The notes: generated by a model not told the origin, from the sequence alone. Shown: positions 17,801 through 26,718, numbered from the stretch's first letter. The stretch is 64,000 nucleotides of DNA from an uncultured Methanocorpusculum sp. (GCF_963667985.1 NZ_OY764081.1:992001-1056000); one strand, 5' to 3'. Translations and numbers: made by a program.

Positions 17801-18226
17801 ATGAGAAAAAAAGCCGGATCCAAAATTAAAAGAGGCAAGACTATGACCTCAGCTGGAATTATTCTGATAGCGCTGCTCATCCTGATTGTTTTCGCGGCCG
17901 CGAGCACCGGATGGTTCAGCAGCCTTTTCGTGATGAAAAATCCGCTTCATGCAAAAGATGTACAGACAGTAGTCTCCGTCTATGGAGATGATGTGGTTAT
18001 CTATGCCTCGGGAGGCAGAGATATAATCGAACTTCAGGAGGTCATTATCAGTATCAACGGCGTGCAGCTTACCGAAGAGCAGGCAAGACAGCCCGTTTAC
18101 AGCAACACCTGTATTTTTTCGGGAGCCGTCAAAGATATTTCTGGCACCAGGGATATCTCAGTAAAAGGAGTATTCTCTGATGGAACGATCACCACGCTGA
18201 AATGTTGCAGCATTGACTGCAGTTGA
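17801..18226 (+). CDS. Small membrane-anchored secreted protein
   Basis: Protein of 141 aa with a basic N-terminus (MRKKAGSKIKRGK), one hydrophobic helix (ILIALLILIVFAAAS, about 20-36) and an extracytoplasmic part. It resembles an archaeal pilin-like or signal-anchored protein, but a canonical class III cleavage site is not certain. The mature part has four cysteines, including a C-terminal CCSIDC cluster that could form disulfides. I do not recognise the family. The gene stands alone between an AT-rich spacer and the dys promoter. Confidence 0.6.
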   Translation: MRKKAGSKIKRGKTMTSAGIILIALLILIVFAAASTGWFSSLFVMKNPLHAKDVQTVVSVYGDDVVIYASGGRDIIELQEVIISINGVQLTEEQARQPVYSNTCIFSGAVKDISGTRDISVKGVFSDGTITTLKCCSIDCS

Positions 18227-18260
18227 GCTACTGCATTTTTATTTTTTCATCGGCAAGACA

Positions 18261-18279
18261 TACCTATATGGGTATACCC
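18261..18279 (+). promoter_or_regulatory. Overlapping dyads in the dys-pyrF promoter
   Basis: ATACCTATATGGGTAT runs into a perfect ten-base palindrome GGGTATACCC at 18270-18279, about 33-50 bases before the dys start codon. The TATATGGG portion could be a TATA element and the palindrome an operator covering the transcription start. The regulator is unknown. Confidence 0.35.
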
Positions 18280-18311
18280 GACCAACCATATCCAGCATTA
18301 AGGTCACAATC

Positions 18312-19250
18312 ATGCATAAACATTGTAGTACCCCGGTCAAGCAGTTTATCCCACGCGGCAATATGACCGTAAACGAACTGGTCTGTGAGATGGGGAAAGC
18401 AGGAGCGTACAACGGCGGAAGTCTTTTCCACGCCGTTGAAGTCTACGAAAAAATGCTTTCCGATCCGGACATGACCAAGTTTTTCGCCCTTTCCGGAGCG
18501 ATGGTCCCGGCAGGGATGGGTGGGATCGTATCGACACTTATAGAAAAAGGCCACATCGATGTTCTGACATCGACGGGCGCGAACCTCACCCATGATGTCA
18601 TCGAGGCAATCGGCTGTCATCACTACCACGGCAAAGCGGAGTGTAATGATGTCGAACTCAGAAATGACGAAGTAAACCGTATTTACGATGTCTTCCTGCC
18701 GAATGATGCATTCGAGGATCTGGAGGATTTCATTCAGGATATATACTGCGGACTTCCCGAACAACCGATCACGATCAGCAACCTTCTGAAAGCAATCGGC
18801 GAGGAACTCGATACGGGAATTCTTGCAACGGCAGCAAAACACGATGTTCCGGTCTACTGCCCGGCATTTCAGGACTCGGTTCTGGGTCTCCAGTACTGGA
18901 TGTTTTCCCAGTTCCACAAAAAGACGATCCTCGACGCGATCGGCGATATGCACGTTCTCCTCAATCAGGTGTTCAATGTGAAAAAGGCCGGGGCAGTTCT
19001 CGTTGGCGGAGGAGTCCCGAAGAACTTCACCCTGCAGAGCATGCTGATGACGCCAAACGATTTCACCTATGTAATCCAGCTTACCGGAGACCGCCCCGAC
19101 CTTGGCGGACTGTCCGGAGCGACGCTTGACGAAGCAAAATCCTGGGGTAAGATCGGCGAAGGGGGGACCGGCGTTACCGTCTACGGCGATGCCACAATAA
19201 CACTCCCGATCCTTGCCGCTGCAACCCTGGAACGAATGGAGAGAAAGTAA
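18312..19250 (+). CDS. dys: Deoxyhypusine synthase
   Basis: Enzyme of 312 aa that transfers the aminobutyl group of spermidine to a lysine of initiation factor aIF5A. Family pattern is clear: GAMVPAGMGGIVSTLIEKGHIDVLTSTGANLTHD region near 60-95, then VYCPAFQDSVLG near 183, GGGVPKNF near 234-241 with the catalytic lysine, and the C-terminal DEAKSWGKI and VTVYGDATITLPIL. The start at ATG 18312 has AGGTCAC seven bases upstream and removes an unrelated 33-residue extension. The pyrF gene begins directly after the stop codon, so the two are cotranscribed. Confidence 0.92.
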   Translation: MHKHCSTPVKQFIPRGNMTVNELVCEMGKAGAYNGGSLFHAVEVYEKMLSDPDMTKFFALSGAMVPAGMGGIVSTLIEKGHIDVLTSTGANLTHDVIEAIGCHHYHGKAECNDVELRNDEVNRIYDVFLPNDAFEDLEDFIQDIYCGLPEQPITISNLLKAIGEELDTGILATAAKHDVPVYCPAFQDSVLGLQYWMFSQFHKKTILDAIGDMHVLLNQVFNVKKAGAVLVGGGVPKNFTLQSMLMTPNDFTYVIQLTGDRPDLGGLSGATLDEAKSWGKIGEGGTGVTVYGDATITLPILAAATLERMERK

Positions 19251-19889
19251 ATGGCTGAACTTCTGCTCGCGCTTGATGTTAAGGGAAAAGAAGAGGCAGT
19301 TCGCGTAGCCAGAGCATGTGAAGGGGAGCTGGCTGCGATAAAAATCGGCTACCCCCTTGTCCTTTCGACCGGGATGGGAATCGTAAAGGAGCTTGCACAA
19401 TCCAATATTCCGATCATTGCCGATTTCAAAGTTGCCGATATTCCAAACACCAACTCCCTCATCTGCGAAGAGGTCTTTGCAGCGGGATGTTCGGGGATCA
19501 TCACCCACGCATTCTGCGGATCGGACTCTCTCCAAGCGATCGTGGACGGAGCACATGATCACGGAGGACGTGCCTTTGTCGTCTGCGAGATGAGTCACCC
19601 GGGCGCGCTCGATTTTCTGAGCGGTGCAAATGCCGAGCGAATGGCAAAGATGGCAAAGGAGGCGGGAGCTGACGGAATCATCGCTCCGGCGACAAGACCG
19701 GAACGAACAGCAATTCTTCGATCCATCATTGGGAATTCGATGAAGATCTATTCGCCGGGCGTGGGCGCTCAGGGGGCACAGCCTGAAGATATTAAAAAAT
19801 ATGTGGACGGGATCATTGTCGGCCGTGCCATCTACGAATCGGCAGATCCGGGCAAAGCAGCGCACGACTTCCGCCAGCGTGCCCTCTGA
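19251..19889 (+). CDS. pyrF: Orotidine 5'-phosphate decarboxylase
   Basis: Last enzyme of UMP synthesis, 212 aa, archaeal type. The substrate-binding start LLLALDVK, KIGYPLVLSTGM near 31-42 and the catalytic DFKVADIPNT at 59-68 (D59, K61, D64) are all present. The phosphate-binding end shows SPGVGAQG near 165 and GIIVGRAIYES near 188. The ATG directly follows the dys stop codon. A run of eight T at 19890-19897 right after the stop is the likely terminator, followed by the palindromic repeat region. Confidence 0.95.
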   Translation: MAELLLALDVKGKEEAVRVARACEGELAAIKIGYPLVLSTGMGIVKELAQSNIPIIADFKVADIPNTNSLICEEVFAAGCSGIITHAFCGSDSLQAIVDGAHDHGGRAFVVCEMSHPGALDFLSGANAERMAKMAKEAGADGIIAPATRPERTAILRSIIGNSMKIYSPGVGAQGAQPEDIKKYVDGIIVGRAIYESADPGKAAHDFRQRAL

Positions 19890-19905
19890 TTTTTTTTCTT
19901 ATTTT

Positions 19906-20048
19906 GCGGGCTGACCCGCAGGGGCAATCTTAGCGGAGGCGGGTTGGCGACGAAGTCAACGACCTCAGCTGAGCAAGGCTTTGCCTTGGGAGTCAAATCT
20001 CCGATTTGCGACCTTCGGGTTATGTAACCGTGAATATCATCTATTCAC
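19906..20048. repeat. Modular palindromic repeat region A
   Basis: Between the convergent ends of pyrF and cofD lies a chain of short hairpins: GCGGG-CTGA-CCCGC (19906-19919), CAAGGC-TTT-GCCTTG (19974-19988), CAAATC-TCC-GATTTG (19994-20008), GGTTA-TG-TAACC (20018-20029) and GTGAATA-TCATC-TATTCAC (20030-20048). The CAAGGC and CAAATC modules recur in the other intergenic repeat regions of this window. No gene is visible here. Confidence 0.75.
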
Positions 20049-20106
20049 ACTCAGCATTACATATCCCGAGTAGAGGCAAAACCAACACGTCGCCCCTCCA
20101 TTTTTC

Positions 20107-21021
20107 TTATTTTCTCGGGAAGTAGGACAGCAGATCCCATGCAAGGGATTCGGCCTTCTTTTCATTGGTCATCATCGTATCAAGACGATGGGCGCCGGGC
20201 ACTTCGATTGCCGTGTCCTTGATATCCTGAATAAAGAGATCCACGACGTCTTTGTAGACCTGCCAGGTTCCATACGACGTGGATTCATACCCCCAGGCCT
20301 TCATCAGAGCAGCAGCCGGACCGCTGACCGGGCGGTTTCCGATAAACGGACTTACCGCCACCGTAAACGTATTCTGCAGAGCCTCGCGGACCCCGGCACA
20401 CTCGAGGATCGGGCCGATGCTCGTAACCGGATTTGAGGGGCCGATAATCACGCCGTCGCTTTCCTTGATTGCCGAGATGACCTCGGGCGTGGTTTTCAGC
20501 GGGGAGCCGTCGGTTGTTTTTCTGACGACCCCTTTGATGTTCACGTTTCCACGTTTTGCCACCCAGTATTCCTGATAATGCATCAGGGAGTCATCCTCGC
20601 AGACGACGTATGATGCAACACTCTGATCCGACATCGGTAAGATCCGGGCCGAAACGCCGTAGCCTTTCGCGATTTTTTCCGTCGCTTCGGTGAGAGTCAT
20701 TCCCTGTCTGAGAAACTCTGCTCTGGCAATATTGGTGGCACGATCTTTGTCTCCGAGAGGAAGGAGTTCGGTGTAGCCGAGTTTTTCCATTGCATGGAAC
20801 GTCTCGAACGAGTCGCCACGAATCCCCCACCAGGAGTCGGTATTCAAAAGACCGGAGAAGAGATACTGAACGGTATCGATGTCCGGAGAAACGTACAGTC
20901 CCGACATCCAAAGGTCCTCGGCCGTATTGACGACGACCGTTATCTCGTGGTCGCGCAGGATCTGCCGGAGACCACGGATGAGTTTGGGTGTTCCTGTTCC
21001 GCCGGAGAAAACAGTAATCAT
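20107..21021 (-). CDS. cofD: 2-phospho-L-lactate transferase
   Basis: Coenzyme F420 biosynthesis enzyme of 304 aa that joins the lactyl-phosphate unit to FO to give F420-0. The N-terminal MITVFSGGTGTPKLIRGL is the CofD hallmark. VNTAEDLWMSGLYVSPDIDT near 32-51 and IIGPSNPVTSIGPIL near 191-205 are also typical. It is the last gene of a minus-strand unit after purF and a YcxB-like gene. A second F420 gene, cofH, lies at 46 kb, so the pathway is scattered in this genome. Confidence 0.95.
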   Translation of the reverse strand: MITVFSGGTGTPKLIRGLRQILRDHEITVVVNTAEDLWMSGLYVSPDIDTVQYLFSGLLNTDSWWGIRGDSFETFHAMEKLGYTELLPLGDKDRATNIARAEFLRQGMTLTEATEKIAKGYGVSARILPMSDQSVASYVVCEDDSLMHYQEYWVAKRGNVNIKGVVRKTTDGSPLKTTPEVISAIKESDGVIIGPSNPVTSIGPILECAGVREALQNTFTVAVSPFIGNRPVSGPAAALMKAWGYESTSYGTWQVYKDVVDLFIQDIKDTAIEVPGAHRLDTMMTNEKKAESLAWDLLSYFPRK

Positions 21022-21055
21022 GGTACAGGTAATTGGACGGGGGAGGATATGAAAA

Positions 21056-21604
21056 TTATGAATTGGCGGGAAGCTTTGCTTTCAGCGCGGAAACGAACTC
21101 GTCGGAACCGGAAACGCCGGGCGGAATGATCGCTCCCTGCAGAGAGTCCACATAAATGTATACGGCCCCATTTTCATTCACTATATCCCGTATCGACGAA
21201 TACGGCGATACGGAAAGGTTTGGACCAATCGAGAAGTGCATGCCGTCGTCTTCAAGCGAAAGACTCGCCTGTGTCTCCCAGGGCAAGCCGGATTTTCCTT
21301 CACGCAGGAATTTTCGCAGATTCTTTTCGATGATTTTCCAGTAGAACTTCGGATAGATCCAGTAGATCAGTGCAAAAACTGCCACGCCGGCTAAAACCCC
21401 GGCCCAGACATAGGTAAATCCGGAAAAGGTCACTGCGATCAGAATCGGCAGGAAAAAGCATACGATCGCCATATAGACACGCGAACGCGAGAACTGTTTT
21501 CTCATGCTCGGCGAACGTGAGTAATGAGATTTATTGAAAGCGATATAATCATTCTCAGTTAAGGTATACGCAAGATGCATCACCATTCGGTGGGTTGCAA
21601 ACAT
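21056..21604 (-). CDS. YcxB-like membrane protein
   Basis: Membrane-associated protein of up to 182 aa. Two hydrophobic helices (about 42-80: VYMAIVCFFLPILIAV and AGVLAGVAVFALIYWI) are followed by a soluble part with SLEDDGMHFS near 122 and YSSIRDIVNENGAVYIYVD near 142. This order of two helices and a PH-like C-terminal domain matches the YcxB-like family of unknown function. Starts at 21604 or at the internal ATG 21580 are both possible; the latter begins MHLAYTLTENDY as in relatives. It lies 22 bases after purF on the same strand. Confidence 0.68.
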   Translation of the reverse strand: MFATHRMVMHLAYTLTENDYIAFNKSHYSRSPSMRKQFSRSRVYMAIVCFFLPILIAVTFSGFTYVWAGVLAGVAVFALIYWIYPKFYWKIIEKNLRKFLREGKSGLPWETQASLSLEDDGMHFSIGPNLSVSPYSSIRDIVNENGAVYIYVDSLQGAIIPPGVSGSDEFVSALKAKLPANS

Positions 21605-21625
21605 ACAAGAAGCTTCGCTAAAAAA

Positions 21626-23017
21626 TTATTTTTTTGCCGGAGTGATCTTTCGGCAGCAGCCCGTACACTCTCCCGGAATATCGAGCGGGAATCTGCCGGT
21701 GGAACATCCCATACAGAGATCTTCTGCCGGAATACCGATAGATGCCACGAGATCTTCCAGAGATACATACTGAAGGGTCGTTGCATGGATCTTTTCGCGG
21801 ATCGATTCAACATCGAGACCCGTAGCGATCAGTTCCTCACGGGAAGCAAGATCGATACCGAAGTAACACGGAGCGACGATCGGAAGCGATCCGATCCTCA
21901 GGTGGACCTCTTCGGCACCGAAATCTTTGACCATATCGACGATTCTAAGAGACGTCGTTCCCCGAACGATACTGTCATCGACCAGGATAACCGATTTTCC
22001 AGCAACATGGTGGCGAACCGGATTCATCTTCATCCATACGGCATTTTCCCGAAGGGTCTGGGTAGGCATGATGAATGTCCGACCAACGTACCGGTTTTTG
22101 AGCAGTCCTTCGATATACGGAATGCCGGATGCCGATGCATAACCGGTCGCAAAGGCAATGCCCGAATCGGGAACAGGCGAGACGAGATCGGCTATCGGCG
22201 GGTTTTTTGCCAGACACGCACCGATTCTTCTTCGGGCGTCGTAGACAAGCACGCCGTCGATGACCGAATCGGGCCGTGCGATATACACGTATTCGAATAC
22301 ACAGTATGCTTTATGATCCGATTCGAGAACCTGAAGGTGAGAAACGCCGTCTTGTGTTATCGTGAGAAGTTCGCCGGGACGAACGTCCGCCTCAAACGTT
22401 GCCGAAAGGATATCCAAAGCAACGCTTTCGGAAACGGCGACATACCCGAAATCGGTTTTACCGTAGCAAAGCGGTTTTGTCCCGAGAGGATCTCGGAATG
22501 CATACAATACCCCATCAAGAATGGCGACTCCTGCATATGCGCCGGAAAGCCTCTGCATCGTATTCACGAAAGCCTCTTCGGCCGAAACGCCGGAGATCAG
22601 CTCGTGGGCAATCATTGCCGCAATCAGTTCGGCATTCGTTGTCGATGAAAAGATGTGCCCCTTTTCCTCATATTCACTTCTGAGTGCCTCGCGGTTGATC
22701 AAAGCAACTGAAACGGTAATGGAGAGTTTGTGGTCTTTGAAATTAAAGTTGAACGGCTGAATATTTTCCTTTCTGCCGCGGTGTGCTTTCTGGGTATACA
22801 AAACCTGTCCAATACCCACGTTACCTGCCAGTCGGCTCAGTACTTTTTCGCAAAACACGTCGGAAAGCTGCCCGGGCCCCTTATGCATAAAGAATGCACG
22901 CCCGTCAAAAGTAGATATGCCCGCTGCTTCCTGCCCTCTGTGCTGCAGGGCATGCAGAGCATAATAAAGGGGGTACGCGACACCTCGAGAGTCGACGATG
23001 CCTGCAATACCGCTCAT
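21626..23017 (-). CDS. purF: PurF-like amidophosphoribosyltransferase with a degenerate glutaminase domain
   Basis: Purine pathway protein of 463 aa. The C-terminal PRPP-binding half is intact (VILVDDSIVRGTTS at 343-356), and the iron-sulfur type cysteines remain (C239 in YCVFEYVYIARPDS, and C-terminal CMGC and CTGCC). The N-terminal Ntn-glutaminase half keeps the fold but lost its catalytic residues. The nucleophile after Met is Ser rather than Cys. The usual GHVRYxT segment reads GIGQVLYTQ, the HNG loop is replaced near 104-108 (VALIN), and the aspartate of the TSDSE-type motif is Asn (TTNAE). It is probably ammonia-dependent or fed by another glutaminase. It is in an operon behind lsm and rpl37e, a common archaeal order. 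Confidence 0.88.
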   Translation of the reverse strand: MSGIAGIVDSRGVAYPLYYALHALQHRGQEAAGISTFDGRAFFMHKGPGQLSDVFCEKVLSRLAGNVGIGQVLYTQKAHRGRKENIQPFNFNFKDHKLSITVSVALINREALRSEYEEKGHIFSSTTNAELIAAMIAHELISGVSAEEAFVNTMQRLSGAYAGVAILDGVLYAFRDPLGTKPLCYGKTDFGYVAVSESVALDILSATFEADVRPGELLTITQDGVSHLQVLESDHKAYCVFEYVYIARPDSVIDGVLVYDARRRIGACLAKNPPIADLVSPVPDSGIAFATGYASASGIPYIEGLLKNRYVGRTFIMPTQTLRENAVWMKMNPVRHHVAGKSVILVDDSIVRGTTSLRIVDMVKDFGAEEVHLRIGSLPIVAPCYFGIDLASREELIATGLDVESIREKIHATTLQYVSLEDLVASIGIPAEDLCMGCSTGRFPLDIPGECTGCCRKITPAKK

Positions 23018-23033
23018 ATTACAACCTGTTTAA

Positions 23034-23207
23034 TTAGTTATCTGCTGCTTTTTTCGTCCAGTTGTACCCACGGATTTTGGAGCTCTTACCAAAACCGCAT
23101 GATGAACATACACCGTGCCGTGCGTGGAAAGACTGTTTGCCACAGCGGCGGCAGATGATGTGGGAGTGCTTGTTGCGCAGACCCATTGATGGAGTGCCTT
23201 TTGTCAT
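23034..23207 (-). CDS. rpl37e: 50S ribosomal protein L37e
   Basis: Small zinc-binding ribosomal protein of 57 aa. It starts [20 protein letters not shown] and carries the two CxxC pairs CRRC and CSSC, with the basic tail [13 protein letters not shown]. These match archaeal and eukaryotic L37e over the full length. It lies 20 bases after the lsm gene and 16 bases before purF, all on the minus strand. The lsm-rpl37e pair is a conserved archaeal arrangement. Confidence 0.95.
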   Translation of the reverse strand: MTKGTPSMGLRNKHSHIICRRCGKQSFHARHGVCSSCGFGKSSKIRGYNWTKKAADN

Positions 23208-23227
23208 TGGTTAAATTCACCTCGATT

Positions 23228-23596
<369 letters not shown>

Positions 23597-23699
23597 TTAA
23601 TGTATATGCCACCCAGACACATAAAGATAGCGGGAATCGAAGCCTGATTAACTGGCTTGTATAGTGAAGAAAATACCGGGCAATGCCTCCGTCACGGAG

Positions 23700-23708
23700 T
23701 ATATTTAA
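23700..23708 (+). promoter_or_regulatory. TATA box of the PUA gene
   Basis: TATATTTAA lies 29-37 bases before the ATG at 23737, the distance expected for a short-leader archaeal transcript. It sits in the 281-base gap between the divergent lsm and PUA genes. Confidence 0.5.
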
Positions 23709-23736
23709 TTCCACGGGCCAAATAACTGTATAACAC

Positions 23737-24234
23737 ATGGCAGACCTTATCATTAAAAAACGCCACGCCATCAAAAAAAGTCAGCTTGCAGCTTTGATGA
23801 CAAAACTTACCGAGAATATCGGAGAAGATGCAGCTTTGTACAATGCCCCCATGATCGAGATCGCGGAGACGGCATCCAAATTCAATATCTACATCATCGA
23901 TAAAAAACCGCTTATCATGGAGAAGGATGACTGGGCTTTCCCTACGCTTCGCGGAGCTGTCTCTCGTCCGTTTTCAGGAAGACGGATCGTGGTCGATATG
24001 GGGGCGATCCCCTATATGATTAACGGCGCCGACGTTATGCGTCCCGGAATTGTGTCGGTCACGGATGATGTAAAGGCCGGTCAGCCGGCGCTCGCCGTTG
24101 ACGAAAGTCACGACAAACCCCTCGCGGTTGTACTTCCTCTGTATGATGCGAAGGATATCATCGCGCTTGAGAAGGGAAAGGCGGCGAAAAATCTGCATTA
24201 CATCGGTGACGAGCTCTGGAATCTGGAGATCTAG
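23737..24234 (+). CDS. PUA-domain RNA-binding protein
   Basis: Protein of 165 aa with an N-terminal DUF1947-like part (LIIKKRHAIKKSQ) and a C-terminal PUA domain (about 75-155: RRIVVDMGAIPYMINGADVM, then PGIVSVTDDVKAGQPALAVD). This layout is that of the archaeal homologs of MCTS1/Tma20, linked to translation initiation or recycling in eukaryotes. The function in archaea is not firmly known. It begins a plus-strand series with sepF, zpr1 and an Rsm22-like gene. Confidence 0.82.
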   Translation: MADLIIKKRHAIKKSQLAALMTKLTENIGEDAALYNAPMIEIAETASKFNIYIIDKKPLIMEKDDWAFPTLRGAVSRPFSGRRIVVDMGAIPYMINGADVMRPGIVSVTDDVKAGQPALAVDESHDKPLAVVLPLYDAKDIIALEKGKAAKNLHYIGDELWNLEI

Positions 24235-24253
24235 AGACCCCACACAGATAGAA

Positions 24254-24260
24254 TTAAATA
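24254..24260 (+). promoter_or_regulatory. TATA box of sepF
   Basis: TTAAATA lies 25-31 bases before the ATG at 24285, so the sepF transcript may be leaderless. The separate promoter suggests sepF can be expressed independently of the PUA gene 50 bases upstream. Confidence 0.5.
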
Positions 24261-24284
24261 ACCAACAACTAAACTATTTTTCAT

Positions 24285-24659
24285 ATGGGATTTCTTGACG
24301 GAGTATTTGGCTCAAAGGATAAAGCAACAGATGAAGATACCTACATGAAGCTTGATCTGCAGGCATACGAAGGAGCGGTCGGCGAAAGCGAACCGGCAAC
24401 GATGTATGTCAAGGTCGCAAGCGTCTGCGATATCAAAGACTGTCCAAAAATAAAAGACGAAATCTACAACGGAAATATTGTCATCATCGACATCACCAAA
24501 CTGAAGCTCGACAAGATCATGTTCGACCGGGTAATGGGCGATCTGCGTGCCGTTTCCCGCGATGTAAACGGTGATATTATCGGCCTTGGCGACCAGCGCT
24601 ATGTGATCGTCGTGCCGACCGGCGTCCGTATTTCCCGCGAGAAGCTCGGCGGGTACTAA
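24285..24659 (+). CDS. sepF: SepF-like cell division protein
   Basis: Archaeal SepF (DUF552) of 124 aa, the membrane anchor that links FtsZ to the membrane in FtsZ-using archaea. The N-terminal MGFLDGVFG forms a short amphipathic membrane-targeting helix. The folded core (about 40-124) has VKVASVCDIKDCPKIKDEI, IVIIDITKL and RYVIVVPTGVRIS. Length fits archaeal SepF. It is followed after six bases by zpr1. Confidence 0.9.
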   Translation: MGFLDGVFGSKDKATDEDTYMKLDLQAYEGAVGESEPATMYVKVASVCDIKDCPKIKDEIYNGNIVIIDITKLKLDKIMFDRVMGDLRAVSRDVNGDIIGLGDQRYVIVVPTGVRISREKLGGY

Positions 24660-24665
24660 AACCCG

Positions 24666-25217
24666 ATGCGTCAGGTAATTCCCGCCCCCTGCCCGGACTG
24701 CGGAAAGGATATCGAATACATCTACGATACGGAAAATATTCCGTATTTCTCCGATATACTTCTCATCTGCGGTGTCTGCAACTGCGGCTTTAAGATCGTC
24801 GATACGATGATCATGAACGATCACGAGCCAAGCCGGTGGGAGATGAAGGTGGAGACACCGGAGGATCTGGATGCCCGGGTCGTTCGAAGCATGCAGGGAG
24901 AGATCGACATCCCGGAGTTCGGCATAAATATCCGTCCGGGTCCGTCGTGCTTCGGATTCGTTTCAAACATCGAAGGCATTCTTGAACGGGCAGAGGATGC
25001 GGTAAAACGCGCCGCGATCTCCTGCGGAGGAGATGAAATCTGCCGGGCGGCGGAACTGCAGGAAGAGATCGCAAAAGCAAGAAAATCCGAAATACCCTTT
25101 ACCGTCGTCATAACCGATCCGAGCGGAAACTCAGGGATCGTTTCCTCTAAAGCAAAAAAGACCAAACTCGATATTGAGCCGGAACCTGACGGATACTCCG
25201 TGAAACCGCTCGCTTAA
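24666..25217 (+). CDS. ZPR1 zinc-finger domain protein
   Basis: Archaeal ZPR1-type protein of 183 aa. The zinc finger is CPDCGKDIEYIYDTENIPYF, then CGVCNCG (cysteines at about 9, 12, 36 and 39-41), followed by the ZPR1 domain with EIDIPEFGINIRPGPSCFGF near 79-98 and GIVSS... at the end. Eukaryotic ZPR1 acts as an eEF1A folding chaperone; the archaeal role is likely also on aEF1A, but that is inference. It sits between sepF and the Rsm22-like gene, six and seven bases apart. Confidence 0.88.
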   Translation: MRQVIPAPCPDCGKDIEYIYDTENIPYFSDILLICGVCNCGFKIVDTMIMNDHEPSRWEMKVETPEDLDARVVRSMQGEIDIPEFGINIRPGPSCFGFVSNIEGILERAEDAVKRAAISCGGDEICRAAELQEEIAKARKSEIPFTVVITDPSGNSGIVSSKAKKTKLDIEPEPDGYSVKPLA

Positions 25218-25224
25218 ACCCAGA

Positions 25225-26628
25225 ATGGATAATCCCCGATACATCCCGACCGCTGAGGAAATAAAACGCCTCAGCACTTTTTTAAAGATACGAAGCCTGC
25301 CCGATCTTGAAAAACAGACAATCCAGTACATCGAAAAGGTTACCGGAAAAACCTGGAACGACGAGACGGTTCTGGAAAAAATACGGAACGCGATCATCGC
25401 CCAAAAAGAATCATACTGGAAAGAGGGGGTCAAAAAAAGTGTCTCCTACAAAGGAGCATACAGCGTTCTCGGCTACATGGCATACCAGATGCCCGGATAT
25501 GTCATGGAGTTCTCCGAGTTTTTTGCCGGACTCGTTACCTCCGGCTTGATTCAAAAACATGTGAAGGTCCTGGATATCGGATCCGGACCCGGGACCGTTT
25601 CGATCGGTATCGGCCGTGTTCTTTCCTGTCTGGACAACATGACGGCCGAGATCACGTCTCTTGAACAGTACGAGACCCATATCGAAGCATATCAGGCGAT
25701 CGTGCCCGAATTCCTGAAAAATGCCGGGGGAAAAGTCACTGCGGAAAAACCGATCCCGCAGGATATAACAAAAGAGATTCCCGAAGGAGAGTTCGATTTG
25801 ATCGTCTGCTCGAACGTCATCAACGAACTGAGCGGTCTCGATTCCGAGAAAAAAGCAGAGCTTGTGATGGCGCTTTCGAATCATCTCGTTTCCGACGGGA
25901 ATCTGGTTATCCTCGAGCCCGCCGATCTGGCGAATGCAACGATGCTCCGCGATCTCTCCCGTGATGTGAAAAAACGGGGTCTTACCATCTACGCTCCCTG
26001 TAACGATCTTCGGGGCGTGTACTGCACCGTTTCTCCCTGCTGGTCATTCCGTTCATATGCCGATATCAAGCCGACGGAGCTGATGTTCGTACTCGGTGGG
26101 GCCGAAGAAAAATTCAGGTTCGTGAACACGGATGTGAAGTTTTCGTACACGATTCTTCGAGTCGACGGGCACAGAAAATGCGGATACAAAATCCCGGCGG
26201 AGGCAAAGCGGGCACGGTTATCCCAGCTGAAAAAACATCTGGAAAAACGTATTCACATCACAGTTTCCGTGATGTCGGCCGACATCGGCGATGCGAAAAA
26301 TTATCTGTTTCTGGTCTGTGACGGGACCGGAACAACGCCGGCATATGTGGCTCTCCCGGCATTTCACCGGACTCCCGAACACGAAGCTCTGCTTACGGCA
26401 TCCTACGGATCGGTGGTTGCAATCGATTCGGTGCTGGTCCGGTTCAATAAACAGCAGAACGCCTACAATCTGCTGATGGGCAGAGAAAGTTACACGAGAA
26501 TGATTGCAGGAACCCCGACGGGAAACAAAGCGCCGGACAAACTCGCACTGCTGAAGGAAAAATACGGGAAAAAACCTTCGCCGAATTATCGCGGAAAAAA
26601 GACGGGGAAATCTTCGGGCAAGAGATAG
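25225..26628 (+). CDS. Rsm22-like small ribosomal subunit methyltransferase family protein
   Basis: SAM-binding fold protein of 467 aa related to Rsm22/METTL17, which act on mitochondrial small-subunit assembly. The N-terminal helical part ends in AYSVLGYMAYQMPGYVMEF, motif I is VLDIGSGPGTVSIG near 113-126, and VCSNVINEL sits near 195. A cysteine group (APCNDLRGVYCTVSPCW near 252-268 and KCGYKIP near 315) matches the place of the Fe-S cluster cysteines known in this family. The C-terminal tail is basic (KKTGKSSGKR). Methyl transfer has not been proven for several relatives. Confidence 0.78.
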   Translation: MDNPRYIPTAEEIKRLSTFLKIRSLPDLEKQTIQYIEKVTGKTWNDETVLEKIRNAIIAQKESYWKEGVKKSVSYKGAYSVLGYMAYQMPGYVMEFSEFFAGLVTSGLIQKHVKVLDIGSGPGTVSIGIGRVLSCLDNMTAEITSLEQYETHIEAYQAIVPEFLKNAGGKVTAEKPIPQDITKEIPEGEFDLIVCSNVINELSGLDSEKKAELVMALSNHLVSDGNLVILEPADLANATMLRDLSRDVKKRGLTIYAPCNDLRGVYCTVSPCWSFRSYADIKPTELMFVLGGAEEKFRFVNTDVKFSYTILRVDGHRKCGYKIPAEAKRARLSQLKKHLEKRIHITVSVMSADIGDAKNYLFLVCDGTGTTPAYVALPAFHRTPEHEALLTASYGSVVAIDSVLVRFNKQQNAYNLLMGRESYTRMIAGTPTGNKAPDKLALLKEKYGKKPSPNYRGKKTGKSSGKR

Positions 26629-26718
26629 AGTTTTTTCGTTTACTTTTTTTGGAATCTTTCTCTGAGAATACTCCAGTCTCGGCAAATTCAAGTGCGATGA
26701 TCGCATACTATTCACAGT

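Noticed and set aside
18264..19865. A 533-codon open frame on the minus strand opposite dys and pyrF
   Set aside because: It is fully covered by two genes with clear family motifs; the antisense protein is His/Cys/Arg-rich with no known domain, as expected for a shadow frame.
21575..22648. A 357-codon plus-strand frame opposite purF
   Set aside because: Antisense to a gene with clear PRPP motifs; low-complexity composition and no domain.
22980..23017. PurF Ser-2 as a simple base-call error (TGC read as AGC)
   Set aside because: The other glutaminase residues are replaced as well, so one base error cannot explain the pattern.
23600..23660. Possible tRNA fragment near the lsm promoter
   Set aside because: A TCGAA-like stretch is present, but no acceptor or anticodon arm can be formed.
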